Positions 8,708-17,112 of a DNA stretch of 37,992 nt are shown piece by piece. Source of the DNA: Chloroflexota bacterium (GTDB lineage: Bacteria; Chloroflexota; Anaerolineae; Anaerolineales; Anaerolineaceae); the NCBI GenBank assembly GCA_012798065.1, contig JAAZNW010000052.1, positions 1 through 37,992 on the forward strand. Reading direction: 5' to 3'. Below the pieces are notes generated by a model. The model searched no databases. It saw only the letters and a program-made list of their open reading frames with translations, and was not told the DNA's origin. Numbering within the stretch: position 1 is the first letter of the stretch; every line of letters begins with the position of its first letter. The translations under genes and the position numbers were made by a program.

Positions 8708-9736
8708 TTACTCCTTTGCAAATTGAGCGGTCGATTTTCTTACCAGCAATTCACCGCGCATCATCTTATTGAGAGGTTTTCTGCGCGACTGTGATGAAGC
8801 ATTGGAGCTGATAAGTTCCAACAACATGCTGGCGGCCTCATCACCTATCGAGCGTTTGGGCTGGTCGAAGGTGGTTAAAGCGGGAGTGGTGTAGGCTGAA
8901 TAGGGGATGTTATCAAAACCAGCGATGGAAATATCTTCAGGGACCCGCAGCCCATTTTGTCGCAACACGCTCAGCGCGCCGACTGCCATGAGGTCGTTAA
9001 AGCAGAATACGGCTGAAAAGGGAACACCGGCGCCGAGGAGGGCGGTCATACCGGCCGCGCCGTTTTCAATTTCACCACCAGGTTGGTGGGTAATCCAGTT
9101 TTCTGCCACCGTAAAACCCGATGACTCGCATTCAGCCTTTAATCCCTGTAAGCGGTTATCGTTGATGCGCGGAGCGCAGGCGTTTCCCAGATAAGCGATG
9201 CGTCGGTGGCCGAGGTCAAGCAGGTGGCGCGTGACCTGCCTGGCGCCATATTCATCATCGTGCGAAATCGAGTATTTTTGCGAACGCGCAGACTGGTTAT
9301 TGATGACCACTGCCGGGATTCCATACTGGTTAAGCAGGTTGAGATTGCTGCGCTCAACCGGTACCGAACCAATGATGACCCCGTCCACCCGATGTTCACT
9401 GAAGGCTTGAACAATCTCTTTTTCTTTTTGTGGGTCGAGAGAAGACGAGGCAATGAAAATGCTGTATCCGCTATTTCTGATGGCGTCTTCAATGCCCTGG
9501 ATGATCTCGCCAAAATAGGGATTGTCAATGCGGCTGACCAGCACCCCTAACACCCCGGAACGCCTGGTTTTAAGCCCCCGGGCAGCGGCACTGGGCAGGT
9601 AGCCCAGGTCTCCGGCGATATTCCGGATCATGGCGGCGGTTTTGGGCGGGATGACAGGGTTGCCATTGAGCGCCCGCGAGACTGTGGTGTGTGAAACGCC
9701 AGCGACCTTTGCAATATCTTTTATCGTGACACCCAT
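8708..9736 (-). CDS. LacI-family transcriptional regulator of the inositol operon
   Basis: A 342-aa LacI/GalR-type repressor. The N-terminal helix-turn-helix and hinge are clear (TIKDIAKVAGVSHTTVSRAL near residues 4-23, then a PSAAARGLKT hinge near 53), followed by a periplasmic-binding-protein-like ligand domain to the end. It is the first gene of the inositol operon, and its promoter overlaps a 12-bp palindrome at the predicted transcription start, so autoregulation and inducer control by an inositol derivative are likely. It probably also controls the divergent cluster through repeats in the shared intergenic region. The start ATG 9736 is preceded by a GGAG site. Confidence 0.92.
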   Translation of the reverse strand: MGVTIKDIAKVAGVSHTTVSRALNGNPVIPPKTAAMIRNIAGDLGYLPSAAARGLKTRRSGVLGVLVSRIDNPYFGEIIQGIEDAIRNSGYSIFIASSSLDPQKEKEIVQAFSEHRVDGVIIGSVPVERSNLNLLNQYGIPAVVINNQSARSQKYSISHDDEYGARQVTRHLLDLGHRRIAYLGNACAPRINDNRLQGLKAECESSGFTVAENWITHQPGGEIENGAAGMTALLGAGVPFSAVFCFNDLMAVGALSVLRQNGLRVPEDISIAGFDNIPYSAYTTPALTTFDQPKRSIGDEAASMLLELISSNASSQSRRKPLNKMMRGELLVRKSTAQFAKE

Positions 9737-9750
9737 AACACTCCATTAGC

Positions 9751-9762
9751 GCACACGTGTGC
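9751..9762. promoter_or_regulatory. 12-bp palindromic operator at the inositol-operon start site
   Basis: GCACACGTGTGC is a perfect palindrome with a central CG, the usual symmetry of LacI-family operators. It lies just downstream of the minus-strand -10 box and covers the predicted +1 (about 9762), an ideal repression position for the LacI-type gene that follows. Confidence 0.6.
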
Positions 9763-9768
9763 ATAAAC

Positions 9769-9797
9769 ATCATAGCAAATTGCCTTATGAATGTCAA
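9769..9797 (-). promoter_or_regulatory. Sigma-70 promoter of the inositol operon
   Basis: Read on the minus strand, a perfect TTGACA (9797-9792) is followed after exactly 17 bases by TATGAT (9774-9769), one mismatch from consensus. It faces the LacI-type gene, with about 26 bases between the predicted start and ATG 9736. This is the strongest promoter sequence in the window. Confidence 0.8.
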
Positions 9798-9805
9798 CTT
9801 AAAAA

Positions 9806-9825
9806 ATGTAAGAATACTTGCAAAA
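9806..9825. promoter_or_regulatory. Operator-like repeat copy 1 (ATGTAAG-N6-TGCAAAA)
   Basis: The 20-base unit ATGTAAG-N6-TGCAAAA occurs here and again at 9852-9871. Inside it is an imperfect dyad TGTAAG-N4-CTTGCA (5 of 6 positions match). This copy overlaps the -35 box of the rightward promoter and lies just upstream of the leftward -35 box, so a bound regulator could influence both directions. Confidence 0.5.
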
Positions 9826-9846
9826 TTAATTTAAATGTTGTATTAT
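9818..9846 (+). promoter_or_regulatory. Sigma-70 promoter of the rightward HAD/PGM cluster
   Basis: TTGCAA at 9818-9823 and TATTAT at 9841-9846 are 17 bases apart. The predicted start is near 9853, inside the second operator-like repeat. About 120 bases of leader separate it from the first gene; I see no riboswitch or gene in that leader. Confidence 0.6.
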
Positions 9847-9851
9847 CATAC

Positions 9852-9871
9852 ATGTAAGTAATCCTGCAAAA
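9852..9871. promoter_or_regulatory. Operator-like repeat copy 2
   Basis: Second copy of the ATGTAAG-N6-TGCAAAA unit, 46 bases after the first. It sits over the predicted transcription start of the rightward promoter, a classical repression position. Its inner dyad (TGTAAG-N4-CCTGCA) is weaker than in copy 1. Confidence 0.5.
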
Positions 9872-9971
9872 AACATTGAAATGTTAGGCCAGCAATGCAT
9901 TTCGCCTGAGCCTCACCGCCCTGGACACGCCTGAACTTCTATAAGAATCGACCTCGTGAAAGGATATGGAT

Positions 9972-10715
9972 ATGAACCCTGACATCGAAGCCATCTTTCT
10001 GGACGTAGGCAATACGTTACGCATCGTGCTGGAAGAGCCTGATTTCCAACAGAACGCCATGCAGGAGTTAATGCGCCTGGTTGGAACGCTAGAATCCCAG
10101 GAAGCCTTCTTTGAAAAACTGGAGACCCGCTGGAAAGCTTACCGTAAAGCCTCCAAGGCGTCTTTGCTGGAATCGCCCGAGGAAATTTTATGGACAAAAC
10201 ATCTGCTGCCCGACTACCCGGCGGAAAAGATAGCCCCCCTGCACGGCAGGCTAACGCGCCTTTGGCGCGACCGGGATGGACGGCGCGTTCCGCGGCACGA
10301 CGCCAAAGAGACCATCATTGAGCTGCACCGCCGGGGTTACCTGCTGGGCATTATCGCCAACACCATCACTGAAACGGAGATTCCCGATTGGATGGAAGCG
10401 GATGGTGTGACCCAGTATTTCAAAACCGTCATCCTTTCCTCCAAAGTGGGCATTCGCAAACCAGACCCCGAAATCTATTGGATGGCAGCGCGCCAAATTG
10501 GCGTGGAACCCGCCAAATGCGCCTACCTGGGCGACAACCCGGTGCGCGATGTGGAAGGAACGCGCGCGGCCGGGTTCGGCATGATGATCCTTTTCGATGA
10601 ACCCGCCACACTGGCAAAAGAACCACCCACGGGTGAGCACACTCCCGATTACACCATCAAAGAGATCAGGGAACTATTAGATATCTTCCCGCCGCGAAAC
10701 CGCCAGGTGAATTAA
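9972..10715 (+). CDS. HAD-superfamily hydrolase 1 (D-x-G-x-T variant)
   Basis: About 247 aa. The HAD motif I reads FLDVGNTL near residues 9-16, with nucleophile Asp but Gly at the +2 position where most HAD phosphatases have the acid/base Asp. Motif II is the IIANT strand, motif III Lys is in RKPDP, and motif IV is YLGDNPVRD. A helical cap lies between motifs I and II, with a W/Y-R-K and LWTKHLLPDYP signature shared with the other HAD genes here. ATG 9972 is preferred over ATG 9966 because the AAAGGA site is only one base from the latter. It is the first gene of the rightward operon. The substrate is unknown. Confidence 0.85.
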   Translation: MNPDIEAIFLDVGNTLRIVLEEPDFQQNAMQELMRLVGTLESQEAFFEKLETRWKAYRKASKASLLESPEEILWTKHLLPDYPAEKIAPLHGRLTRLWRDRDGRRVPRHDAKETIIELHRRGYLLGIIANTITETEIPDWMEADGVTQYFKTVILSSKVGIRKPDPEIYWMAARQIGVEPAKCAYLGDNPVRDVEGTRAAGFGMMILFDEPATLAKEPPTGEHTPDYTIKEIRELLDIFPPRNRQVN

Positions 10716-10724
10716 AGCACCCAC

Positions 10725-11459
10725 ATGGATATCGACGCCATTTTTCTCGACATCGGCAACACCTTACGGATATTGATGAAAGAAGAGCCGTATCGTGAAG
10801 AAGCGCGTCAGAAAATTGCTGCGCTGGTTGGCACAAGCCAACCGCCGCAATCGTTCAGCGAGGAGCTGGATCGGCGTTACAAGGAATACCGCAAGTGGGC
10901 TTTTGAACACCTGGTTGAGGCTTCAGAAGAAGAATTGTGGACGCGCTGGCTGGTGCCTGAGTTCCCGGCCCAACACATCGCGCCACTGGCGCACGAACTC
11001 ACCTACCAGTTCCGCCAATCCATGGGGCGGCGGGTGATGGCGGATGGCTGCACGGAAGTCATTCATGAATTGCACAGCCGCGGTTACACGCTGGGAATCA
11101 TCAGCAATGTCATCACTACCAGCGAGATTCCCGATTGGCTCGCCGCTGAGAATCTTTCGCGGTATTTCAAATCCGTCCTTCTCTCCTCTACCTTCGGGCG
11201 GCGTAAACCAGATCCATCCATCTATCTGGAAGCCGCCCGAAGGGCTGAAGTTGCACCAGCAAAATGCGCCTACGTGGGCGACAATTTCTCTCGTGATGTA
11301 GCTGGAACCAGGGCAGCCGGCTTTGGCATGGTGATCATCCTGCCAGACCCGGCGGAAAAAGACCTCAGGGTTGCGCCGGAGCAACAACCAGATCTGGTGA
11401 TTCACAGCCTGTGGGACTTGCTGGATCACTTTCCGCCCAGAAATGGACACCAGGAGTAA
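10725..11459 (+). CDS. HAD-superfamily hydrolase 2 (D-x-G-x-T variant)
   Basis: A 244-aa close paralogue of the preceding gene, clearly a tandem duplication. Motif I is FLDIGNTL with Asp9 and Gly11, the cap has YRKW and LWTRWLVPEFP, motif III is RRKPDPS and motif IV YVGDNFSRD. All but the second motif I Asp are intact. It starts 9 bases after its paralogue with no strong ribosome binding site, suggesting translational coupling. The next gene begins two bases after its stop codon. Confidence 0.85.
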   Translation: MDIDAIFLDIGNTLRILMKEEPYREEARQKIAALVGTSQPPQSFSEELDRRYKEYRKWAFEHLVEASEEELWTRWLVPEFPAQHIAPLAHELTYQFRQSMGRRVMADGCTEVIHELHSRGYTLGIISNVITTSEIPDWLAAENLSRYFKSVLLSSTFGRRKPDPSIYLEAARRAEVAPAKCAYVGDNFSRDVAGTRAAGFGMVIILPDPAEKDLRVAPEQQPDLVIHSLWDLLDHFPPRNGHQE

Positions 11460-11461
11460 AT

Positions 11462-13069
11462 ATGCCGAAATCAGCAGGTATTTCACTCGAAAACACAAAT
11501 CGCGCCAGAGGAAGTGCGGCGCTGGCAAAAACGGTGAAGGACCTGTACGAGCGGGGGCAAACCGATTACAACATGGAGCCGATCATCCTGCAAGACGCGG
11601 CAGGAAATGCGGTCGGTCGGATCAAAGATGGCGATGCGGTGGTCTTCTGCTGCCGCCGTGGAGAGCGTGAAATCCAACTGACCGAAGCCTTTACTGACCC
11701 CCAGCTGAACCAATTCCCGCGTGAGGTGTTCACCCATCTCCCCTTTGTGATTCTCACTCTGTATCATGACAAGTTTAAAGACCTGCCGGTGGCGTTCGCG
11801 CCTTCAAAAGTCCAGGCGACCCTGGGCGAGGTAGTGAGCCAGGCGGGTTTTTCACAGGTGCGCATTGCTGAATCAGAAAAATTCGCCCACGTGACCTTTT
11901 TTTTGAACGGCGGCAACAACCAGCCATACCCACAAGAAGAAGATATCCGTATACCTTCTTTGAAAGGCGTTCCTTTTGATCAATACCCGGAATTAAGCCT
12001 GGAGAAGGTTGCACAGGCTGTCATAGAAGCCATTCACAGGGGGACAGGCCTGGTGGTGACCAATTTTGCGAATGGGGATGTCATCGGGCACACTTCCAAT
12101 AAAGCAGCGAAGATCGCCTGCGCGCAGTTTGTAGACCGGCACCTGCGCGAAGTGGTAGAAAAGGCTAACGCGGCGGGTTATGTGGTCATCATCACCGCGG
12201 ACCACGGCAACCTGGAAGTGTTGGAAAACGCGGACGGTTCAGCGCATGTTTCTCACACCACCAACCCGGTCTCTTGTCTGATCATCGATCCGGCAGCCGC
12301 GGAGACGGTCACCCCGCGTGAGGGCAAGCTGGCGGACATCGCTCCGACAGTGTTGAGCATCCTGCGGGTAACCCCGCCGGCGCAAATGACAGGAAAGAAC
12401 CTGGCGCCGGAGCATGACTTTGGGGTTGACCGTAAAGTCTTGCTGGTCATCCTGGACGGTTGGGGAATCAGCGGCGTTCCTGAGAACGATCCAATTGCTA
12501 TGGCGGAGACGCCTTTCTGGGATAGCCTGCTGGCGCGTTACCAGCATTCGCTCCTGGAGGCCTCAGGTGAAGCCGTGGGGCTGAAAGCCGGCAAAGCAGG
12601 AAACTCAGAAGCTGGACACATCAACATTGGCGCCGGCAGGGTCGTTTTGCAGGATGATGTGCGCCTGGATAGGGCGATGCAGGATGGCTCTTTCTACACC
12701 AACGAGGTCATCTGTGACGTCATTGAAGGCGTAAAAGCGCGCGGGAAGAACCTCCACCTCATCGGGCTTTTGACTGAAAAAAGCTCGCACGGCTCCATGG
12801 AATACCCCCTGGCGGTTTTGAAAATGGCCAAAGACGCCGGCTTGCAGCATGTTTTCCTGCATATGATATTGGATGGACGCAGCACTGAGCCCGGAAGCGC
12901 GCCCGCGCTTTTGAAGAAACTGGAAGATTTAATGAATGAAATCGGCGTCGGGCAGATCGTCACGGGTATTGGACGCGGTATCGCCCTCGACCGCGACGGT
13001 AATTACAATAAGACGCAAATCGCCTACGACGCGCTGGTCTATGGAAAAGGCAGGGGAGCCGGTAAATGA
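11462..13069 (+). CDS. Circularly permuted iPGM-type phosphoglycerate mutase
   Basis: A 535-aa protein made of both halves of cofactor-independent phosphoglycerate mutase in reversed order. Residues ~20-315 match the normal C-terminal part: R66-x2-R69 (the FRPDR position), SEKFAHVTFF (Lys140), NFANGDVIGH (Asp206, His210), ADHGN (Asp247, His248), HTTNPV (His265), DIAPTVL. Residues ~325-530 match the normal N-terminal part: LVILDGWG (Asp332), GNSEAGH (nucleophile Ser382), LDGR (Arg473), GRGIALDRD (Arg505, Arg511), YDALVYGKG. Metal-site spacings equal the family's (332 to 382 = 50; 206 to 247 = 41; 247 to 265 = 18). Ser474 replaces the usual substrate-binding Asp after Arg. ATG 11462 has an AGGAG site. 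A 3-/2-phosphoglycerate or other phosphomutase role is inferred. Confidence 0.9.
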   Translation: MPKSAGISLENTNRARGSAALAKTVKDLYERGQTDYNMEPIILQDAAGNAVGRIKDGDAVVFCCRRGEREIQLTEAFTDPQLNQFPREVFTHLPFVILTLYHDKFKDLPVAFAPSKVQATLGEVVSQAGFSQVRIAESEKFAHVTFFLNGGNNQPYPQEEDIRIPSLKGVPFDQYPELSLEKVAQAVIEAIHRGTGLVVTNFANGDVIGHTSNKAAKIACAQFVDRHLREVVEKANAAGYVVIITADHGNLEVLENADGSAHVSHTTNPVSCLIIDPAAAETVTPREGKLADIAPTVLSILRVTPPAQMTGKNLAPEHDFGVDRKVLLVILDGWGISGVPENDPIAMAETPFWDSLLARYQHSLLEASGEAVGLKAGKAGNSEAGHINIGAGRVVLQDDVRLDRAMQDGSFYTNEVICDVIEGVKARGKNLHLIGLLTEKSSHGSMEYPLAVLKMAKDAGLQHVFLHMILDGRSTEPGSAPALLKKLEDLMNEIGVGQIVTGIGRGIALDRDGNYNKTQIAYDALVYGKGRGAGK

Positions 13070-14271
13070 ACTACGAATTCCTCAAGAAACTGATCCAACC
13101 GGCGGATACCAAAATCGTTATGCTCATCATGGATGGGCTAGGAGGGCTACCTAAAGAACCCGGCGGTAAAACTGAACTGGAAACAGCTCATACCCCTCAT
13201 ATGGATGCCCTGGCTGCTCGGTCGGCATTGGGCTTTTCCAGCCCTGCGGGGGCGGGCATCGCAGTGGGCAGCGGGCCTGGGCACCTGGCCATCTTCGGTT
13301 TTGACCCGATAGAGCACGAGATTGGCCGCGGCGCGCTGGAAGCCTTAGGGGTTGATATTGACCTGGGGGCGGAAGATATCGCTGCCCGCGGCAACTTCTG
13401 CAAGGTGGACGCTAATGGCATATTAACAGACCGAAGAGCGGGCCGGCTCGCAACTCCTGAAGCCTTCAGGCTGGCAAAGATGCTAAACAGCATCGCCATC
13501 GACGGCGTTCAGATACAGGTTGAGCCAATCAAAGAACATCGTTTCGCGCTGGTCATGCGGGGCGAGGGTTTGGCGGCGAAGATTTCAGACACCGACCCGT
13601 TGGTGGAGGGCGTTGCTCCCAGGCAAGCGGTTGCGCTGGACCAGGCCTCTGAAAAAGCCGCGCGGTTGGTCAATACGTACATCCAAAAAGCGCGAGAAAC
13701 ACTCCGTTTTGAAGAACCGGCAAATATGGTGCTTTTACGCGGGTTTGACAAACTGCCTGTGCTTCCTCAGTACGGGGAGCTTTTCAAGTTGCGTGCTGCT
13801 TCTATAGCGGTGAACGGCATGTATAAAGGCGTTTCCAGGCTGGTAGGCATGCAGGTATTACCGGTGGACGGCGTAACCATCGAGGATGAATTTTCAACGC
13901 TGGAGATGTTTTGGGAGCAGTTTGATTTCTTTTACCTGCACATCAAACAAACCGATACCCATGGCGAAGATGGAGACTTCGACCGTAAGGTCAAGGAGAT
14001 CGAGCGCGTGGATGCCCAGATCCAGCGCATGCTCAACCTTCAACCGGATGTGGTGCTGATTACCGGCGACCATTCTTCCCCGGCGATCCTGCGGTCGCAC
14101 AGCTGGCACCCTGTTCCAGCCCTGTTGTACGGCAAATATGTTCGCGAAGATGGGATTGCTGAATTTGGCGAAAGAGCCTGCGCGCGCGGCAGCCTGGGCG
14201 TACTGCCGGCTACAGATTTTTTGCCGCTGCTGCTGGCAAACGCTGGCAGAGTCGCCAAATACGGAGCGTGA
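13066..14271 (+). CDS. apgM: Archaeal-type cofactor-independent phosphoglycerate mutase (ApgM)
   Basis: A 401-aa member of the ApgM branch of the alkaline-phosphatase superfamily, distantly related to iPGM. Features are VMLIMDGLGG (metal Asp23), GIAVGSGPGHLAIFGF with nucleophile Ser69, an Asp-x2-His-type metal segment (KQTDTHGEDGDFD near residues 295-307), ITGDHSSP and HSWHPVP. Length is normal for the family. It overlaps the stop codon of the permuted iPGM gene by ATGA, so the two are translationally coupled. Two unrelated-sequence phosphoglycerate-mutase-like enzymes made from one coupled message are redundant for glycolysis, so at least one may act on another phosphate ester. Confidence 0.88.
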   Translation: MNYEFLKKLIQPADTKIVMLIMDGLGGLPKEPGGKTELETAHTPHMDALAARSALGFSSPAGAGIAVGSGPGHLAIFGFDPIEHEIGRGALEALGVDIDLGAEDIAARGNFCKVDANGILTDRRAGRLATPEAFRLAKMLNSIAIDGVQIQVEPIKEHRFALVMRGEGLAAKISDTDPLVEGVAPRQAVALDQASEKAARLVNTYIQKARETLRFEEPANMVLLRGFDKLPVLPQYGELFKLRAASIAVNGMYKGVSRLVGMQVLPVDGVTIEDEFSTLEMFWEQFDFFYLHIKQTDTHGEDGDFDRKVKEIERVDAQIQRMLNLQPDVVLITGDHSSPAILRSHSWHPVPALLYGKYVREDGIAEFGERACARGSLGVLPATDFLPLLLANAGRVAKYGA

Positions 14272-14274
14272 TCT

Positions 14275-15186
14275 ATGGAAGACCAAACTATCACTTCTGA
14301 TCAAGTAGCGCTTCAATCAAACTCAAAAGAGATGGATTTTGCACGGCTTATCAGTGAACAATATCAAACGCTCACCAAGAGCGAGAAAATGATCGCCAAC
14401 TTTTTACGTAAGAACCAGGAGGAGAGCGCGTTCCTTTCAGCGGGTGAGATCGCCAGACGCCTGGATTTGAGCGAAGCGACGCTGGTGCGTTTCGCGCGCA
14501 CCCTTGGCTTTAACAGTTACCCGGCGATGCGCTCTTTGCTGCAAGAAAACTTCCGCCAGCGCGTCACCCACTCCGCCCGCTTACGCGGTAGGTTGGATGA
14601 GATGCGCCAGAATGGCGGCATTTTTGAACGCGTAACCGCTACGGAGATCGACTATCTCACCCAGGCGCTGAATTCGATAGACCGCGATCAGTTCAACAAG
14701 GCTGTGGAGCTGATCAAAACAAATGAGAAGGTCTATGTGTTTGGCGTTGGACCCTCGATCACGCTGGTAGACCTGATGGAAATCAGGCTGCGCCGTTTTG
14801 GCAAAGAAGTGGTTCCGCTCAAAGCGTATGGGCGGGAAGTTGTCGACTTCATGTTGGCCATGAAACCCGGTGACCTGGTTTTTGTCATTTGTTTCTTTGA
14901 CCAAAACCCCACGCTGCACCTGGTGCTGGATTACAGCCGCAAGGTTGGCGCCACGGTGATTATGTTGACGGACACGCTGGAGACCATTCTGGGAGACTCG
15001 GCAGATGTGATTTTGAGCGCGCGTCGTGGACCGGTTGGGGCGTTCCACTCGCTGGTGGTGCCCATGACGGTGATCAACGCGCTGCTGCTTTCAGTTGCCA
15101 GTTTAGACCAGGAGCGGATTATGCCAGCACTGGATAAATTGGATTCCCTGCGCGGTCAGCTGAAGGAATTAAACCGGGCAGGATGA
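14275..15186 (+). CDS. RpiR-family regulator with sugar-phosphate-binding SIS domain
   Basis: This 303-aa protein has an N-terminal RpiR helix-turn-helix domain (about residues 22-98, with LSAGEIARRLDLSEATLVRFARTLGF-type motif) and a C-terminal SIS domain (about 140-270, containing VYVFGVGPS). SIS domains of RpiR regulators bind phosphorylated sugars, so the effector is probably an intermediate or imported substrate of this cluster. It lies three bases after apgM and just upstream of the ABC importer genes, making the importer its likely target. Start ATG 14275. Confidence 0.92.
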   Translation: MEDQTITSDQVALQSNSKEMDFARLISEQYQTLTKSEKMIANFLRKNQEESAFLSAGEIARRLDLSEATLVRFARTLGFNSYPAMRSLLQENFRQRVTHSARLRGRLDEMRQNGGIFERVTATEIDYLTQALNSIDRDQFNKAVELIKTNEKVYVFGVGPSITLVDLMEIRLRRFGKEVVPLKAYGREVVDFMLAMKPGDLVFVICFFDQNPTLHLVLDYSRKVGATVIMLTDTLETILGDSADVILSARRGPVGAFHSLVVPMTVINALLLSVASLDQERIMPALDKLDSLRGQLKELNRAG

Positions 15187-15264
15187 TTCGTTTGTGTGAA
15201 TCTTACGGCATGATTCATGTTCAACACTTGATGAAGAAAGGAAATCAACACAAGGTGCAAGCTG

Positions 15265-17100
15265 ATGACAGTAACATCAATTGAACCAAAGGACAACAAG
15301 GAAAAGTGGCTGGCTCGCCTGCGTCGCTTTTTCCGCTGGTTGACCTCGCCGCATGTGGTTCTTTCCATCATCATGGTTGCGGTGATGTTCTACCTGGTCA
15401 TCATACCGCTTTATCGCATGGTCGTCACTACTATCACGGTAGCGGATGTTGACCTGAGGGCGATCAGAGGTGCTGAAGTAGGCGACTTTACCTGGTATCA
15501 CTGGGTGAGAATGCTCACAGGCAAGATCGGCAAACTGATGACTTATCAACCAGCGATGCATAGCATAGTGGTTGCCCTGGGAGCAACCTTCCTGGCGTTA
15601 GCGGTTGGCGGGTTGATGGCGTGGCTGGTGTGCCGCACAGATATCCCGGGACGCGATACCATACATATGCTGGCGCAGGTGCCCTATATCATGCCTTCGT
15701 GGACCATCGCGATGGCCTGGCTGGTGCTCTTTAAGAACCAGAAATCAGGGGGCACCATGGGGCTGCTGGAATTTATTACTGGCGCGCCCACACCAGACTG
15801 GTTGGCGTATGGCCCAATTCCCATCATTGTGAGCAGCGGGTTGCATTACTACACCTTCTTTTTCCTGTTCATCGCGGCGGCGCTCCTGTCGATTGATTCA
15901 TCGCTTGAAGAAGCGGGCGAGCTGGCGGGAGCGGGGCGCTGGCGCATTATGCGGAAAATTACCTTCCCGCTGGTTATCCCTGCTATCGCATCAGGTTTCA
16001 TTATGACCTTTTCGAAGGCCATGGGCACCTTTGGCGGACCGAACGTCCTGGGGGTGCCTGTCCGTTATTACACCCTTTCGACCATGTTGAGATCCAATTC
16101 TTCCATCGGCAACTATGGCGACGCCTTTGTGACCGCCATTGTGCTGATCTTGTTTGCCATGGTCACCGTGATGTTAAATCAAAAGATCGTGGGCACGCGA
16201 AAAAGTTATGAAACGATCGGTGGTCGTGGGTTTATGTCGAAGAAGACCAAGTTGAGAAATTTTAAGCCAATTATCGTCGCTATCGTGGTCATCTTTCAGT
16301 TCATTATCGCTGTGTTGCCCTTGGTGCTGCTGGTCTACAGCACATTCATGCTGAGAGATGGAAAATGGACGCTGGACAACTTCACTCTCGCTCACTGGAT
16401 TGGAAAGGGCGATCTCTCGATCAACAGCGGTGAACCGGGCATCCTGCTCAATCACAAGGTTTGGTTGGGTGCCTGGAACTCCGTTCGTTTGTCCATCCTT
16501 ACCGCCCTCTTCACCGCGCTTTTTGGAGTGGTGTTAGGGTACGCGATTGTCAAAGGGCGCGGAACCTGGCTTTCGAAAATCGTGGAACAGATGTCCTTTA
16601 TCCCTTACGTCATCCCGGGCATCGCTTTTGGCGCGGTATACATCGCCATGTTCACCAAACCTGTTGGCCCCATCCCGGCGCTGTACGGCACCTTCGCGTT
16701 GTTGGTGGTGGTTTCGGTAGCCAAGCACCTGCCTTTCTCAGCGCGCAGCGGTGTTTCTGCCATGATGCAGGTGAGCAAAGAACTGGAAGAGGCAGCAATG
16801 CTGGCTGGTGCGTCTCCCTGGAGGCGTTTCGCGCGCATCGTCTTTCCGCTCACCAGCACCGGTTTTGTTTCTGGTTTTCTACTGACATTCATCACCACGA
16901 TGCGCGAACTCTCTCTCATTATCCTGCTGGTCACCCCCACCACAGCAGTGCTGGCGAGCATGACCATGCGGTACATTGAAAATGGCAACGACCAACAGGC
17001 GAATGCCGTCATTATCTTGTTGATCGTGCTGGTACTGATCGGCAACTTTATTATTAGCCGCTTCCGTGGCGGCAGTCTGAAAAAAGGGCTGGGACTGTAA
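15265..17100 (+). CDS. Fused ABC importer permease (Fe3+/aminoethylphosphonate/sugar-phosphate class)
   Basis: A 611-aa membrane protein with two tandem BPD permease domains of roughly six membrane segments each. The two ATPase-contacting EAA loops are visible near residues 213 (EEAGELAGAGRWRIM) and 507 (EEAAMLAGASPWRRF). This fused layout is typical of FbpB-like and PhnV-like permeases. Members of this class import ferric iron, 2-aminoethylphosphonate or, in AfuB, hexose phosphates. In this setting a phosphorylated organic substrate is the better guess. The start ATG is preceded by a weak AAGGTG site, and the 78-base gap from rpiR shows no terminator. Confidence 0.9.
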   Translation: MTVTSIEPKDNKEKWLARLRRFFRWLTSPHVVLSIIMVAVMFYLVIIPLYRMVVTTITVADVDLRAIRGAEVGDFTWYHWVRMLTGKIGKLMTYQPAMHSIVVALGATFLALAVGGLMAWLVCRTDIPGRDTIHMLAQVPYIMPSWTIAMAWLVLFKNQKSGGTMGLLEFITGAPTPDWLAYGPIPIIVSSGLHYYTFFFLFIAAALLSIDSSLEEAGELAGAGRWRIMRKITFPLVIPAIASGFIMTFSKAMGTFGGPNVLGVPVRYYTLSTMLRSNSSIGNYGDAFVTAIVLILFAMVTVMLNQKIVGTRKSYETIGGRGFMSKKTKLRNFKPIIVAIVVIFQFIIAVLPLVLLVYSTFMLRDGKWTLDNFTLAHWIGKGDLSINSGEPGILLNHKVWLGAWNSVRLSILTALFTALFGVVLGYAIVKGRGTWLSKIVEQMSFIPYVIPGIAFGAVYIAMFTKPVGPIPALYGTFALLVVVSVAKHLPFSARSGVSAMMQVSKELEEAAMLAGASPWRRFARIVFPLTSTGFVSGFLLTFITTMRELSLIILLVTPTTAVLASMTMRYIENGNDQQANAVIILLIVLVLIGNFIISRFRGGSLKKGLGL

Positions 17101-17112
17101 AGAGGAGAAGAA

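Noticed and set aside
10923-11528. 201-codon minus-strand frame
   Set aside because: Antisense to HAD 2 and the start of the permuted iPGM gene; no support as a gene.
11462-13069. Two broken iPGM genes or a frameshift
   Set aside because: One continuous frame contains both halves with full motifs and a linker, and no stop or shift lies between them. A circular permutation explains it better.
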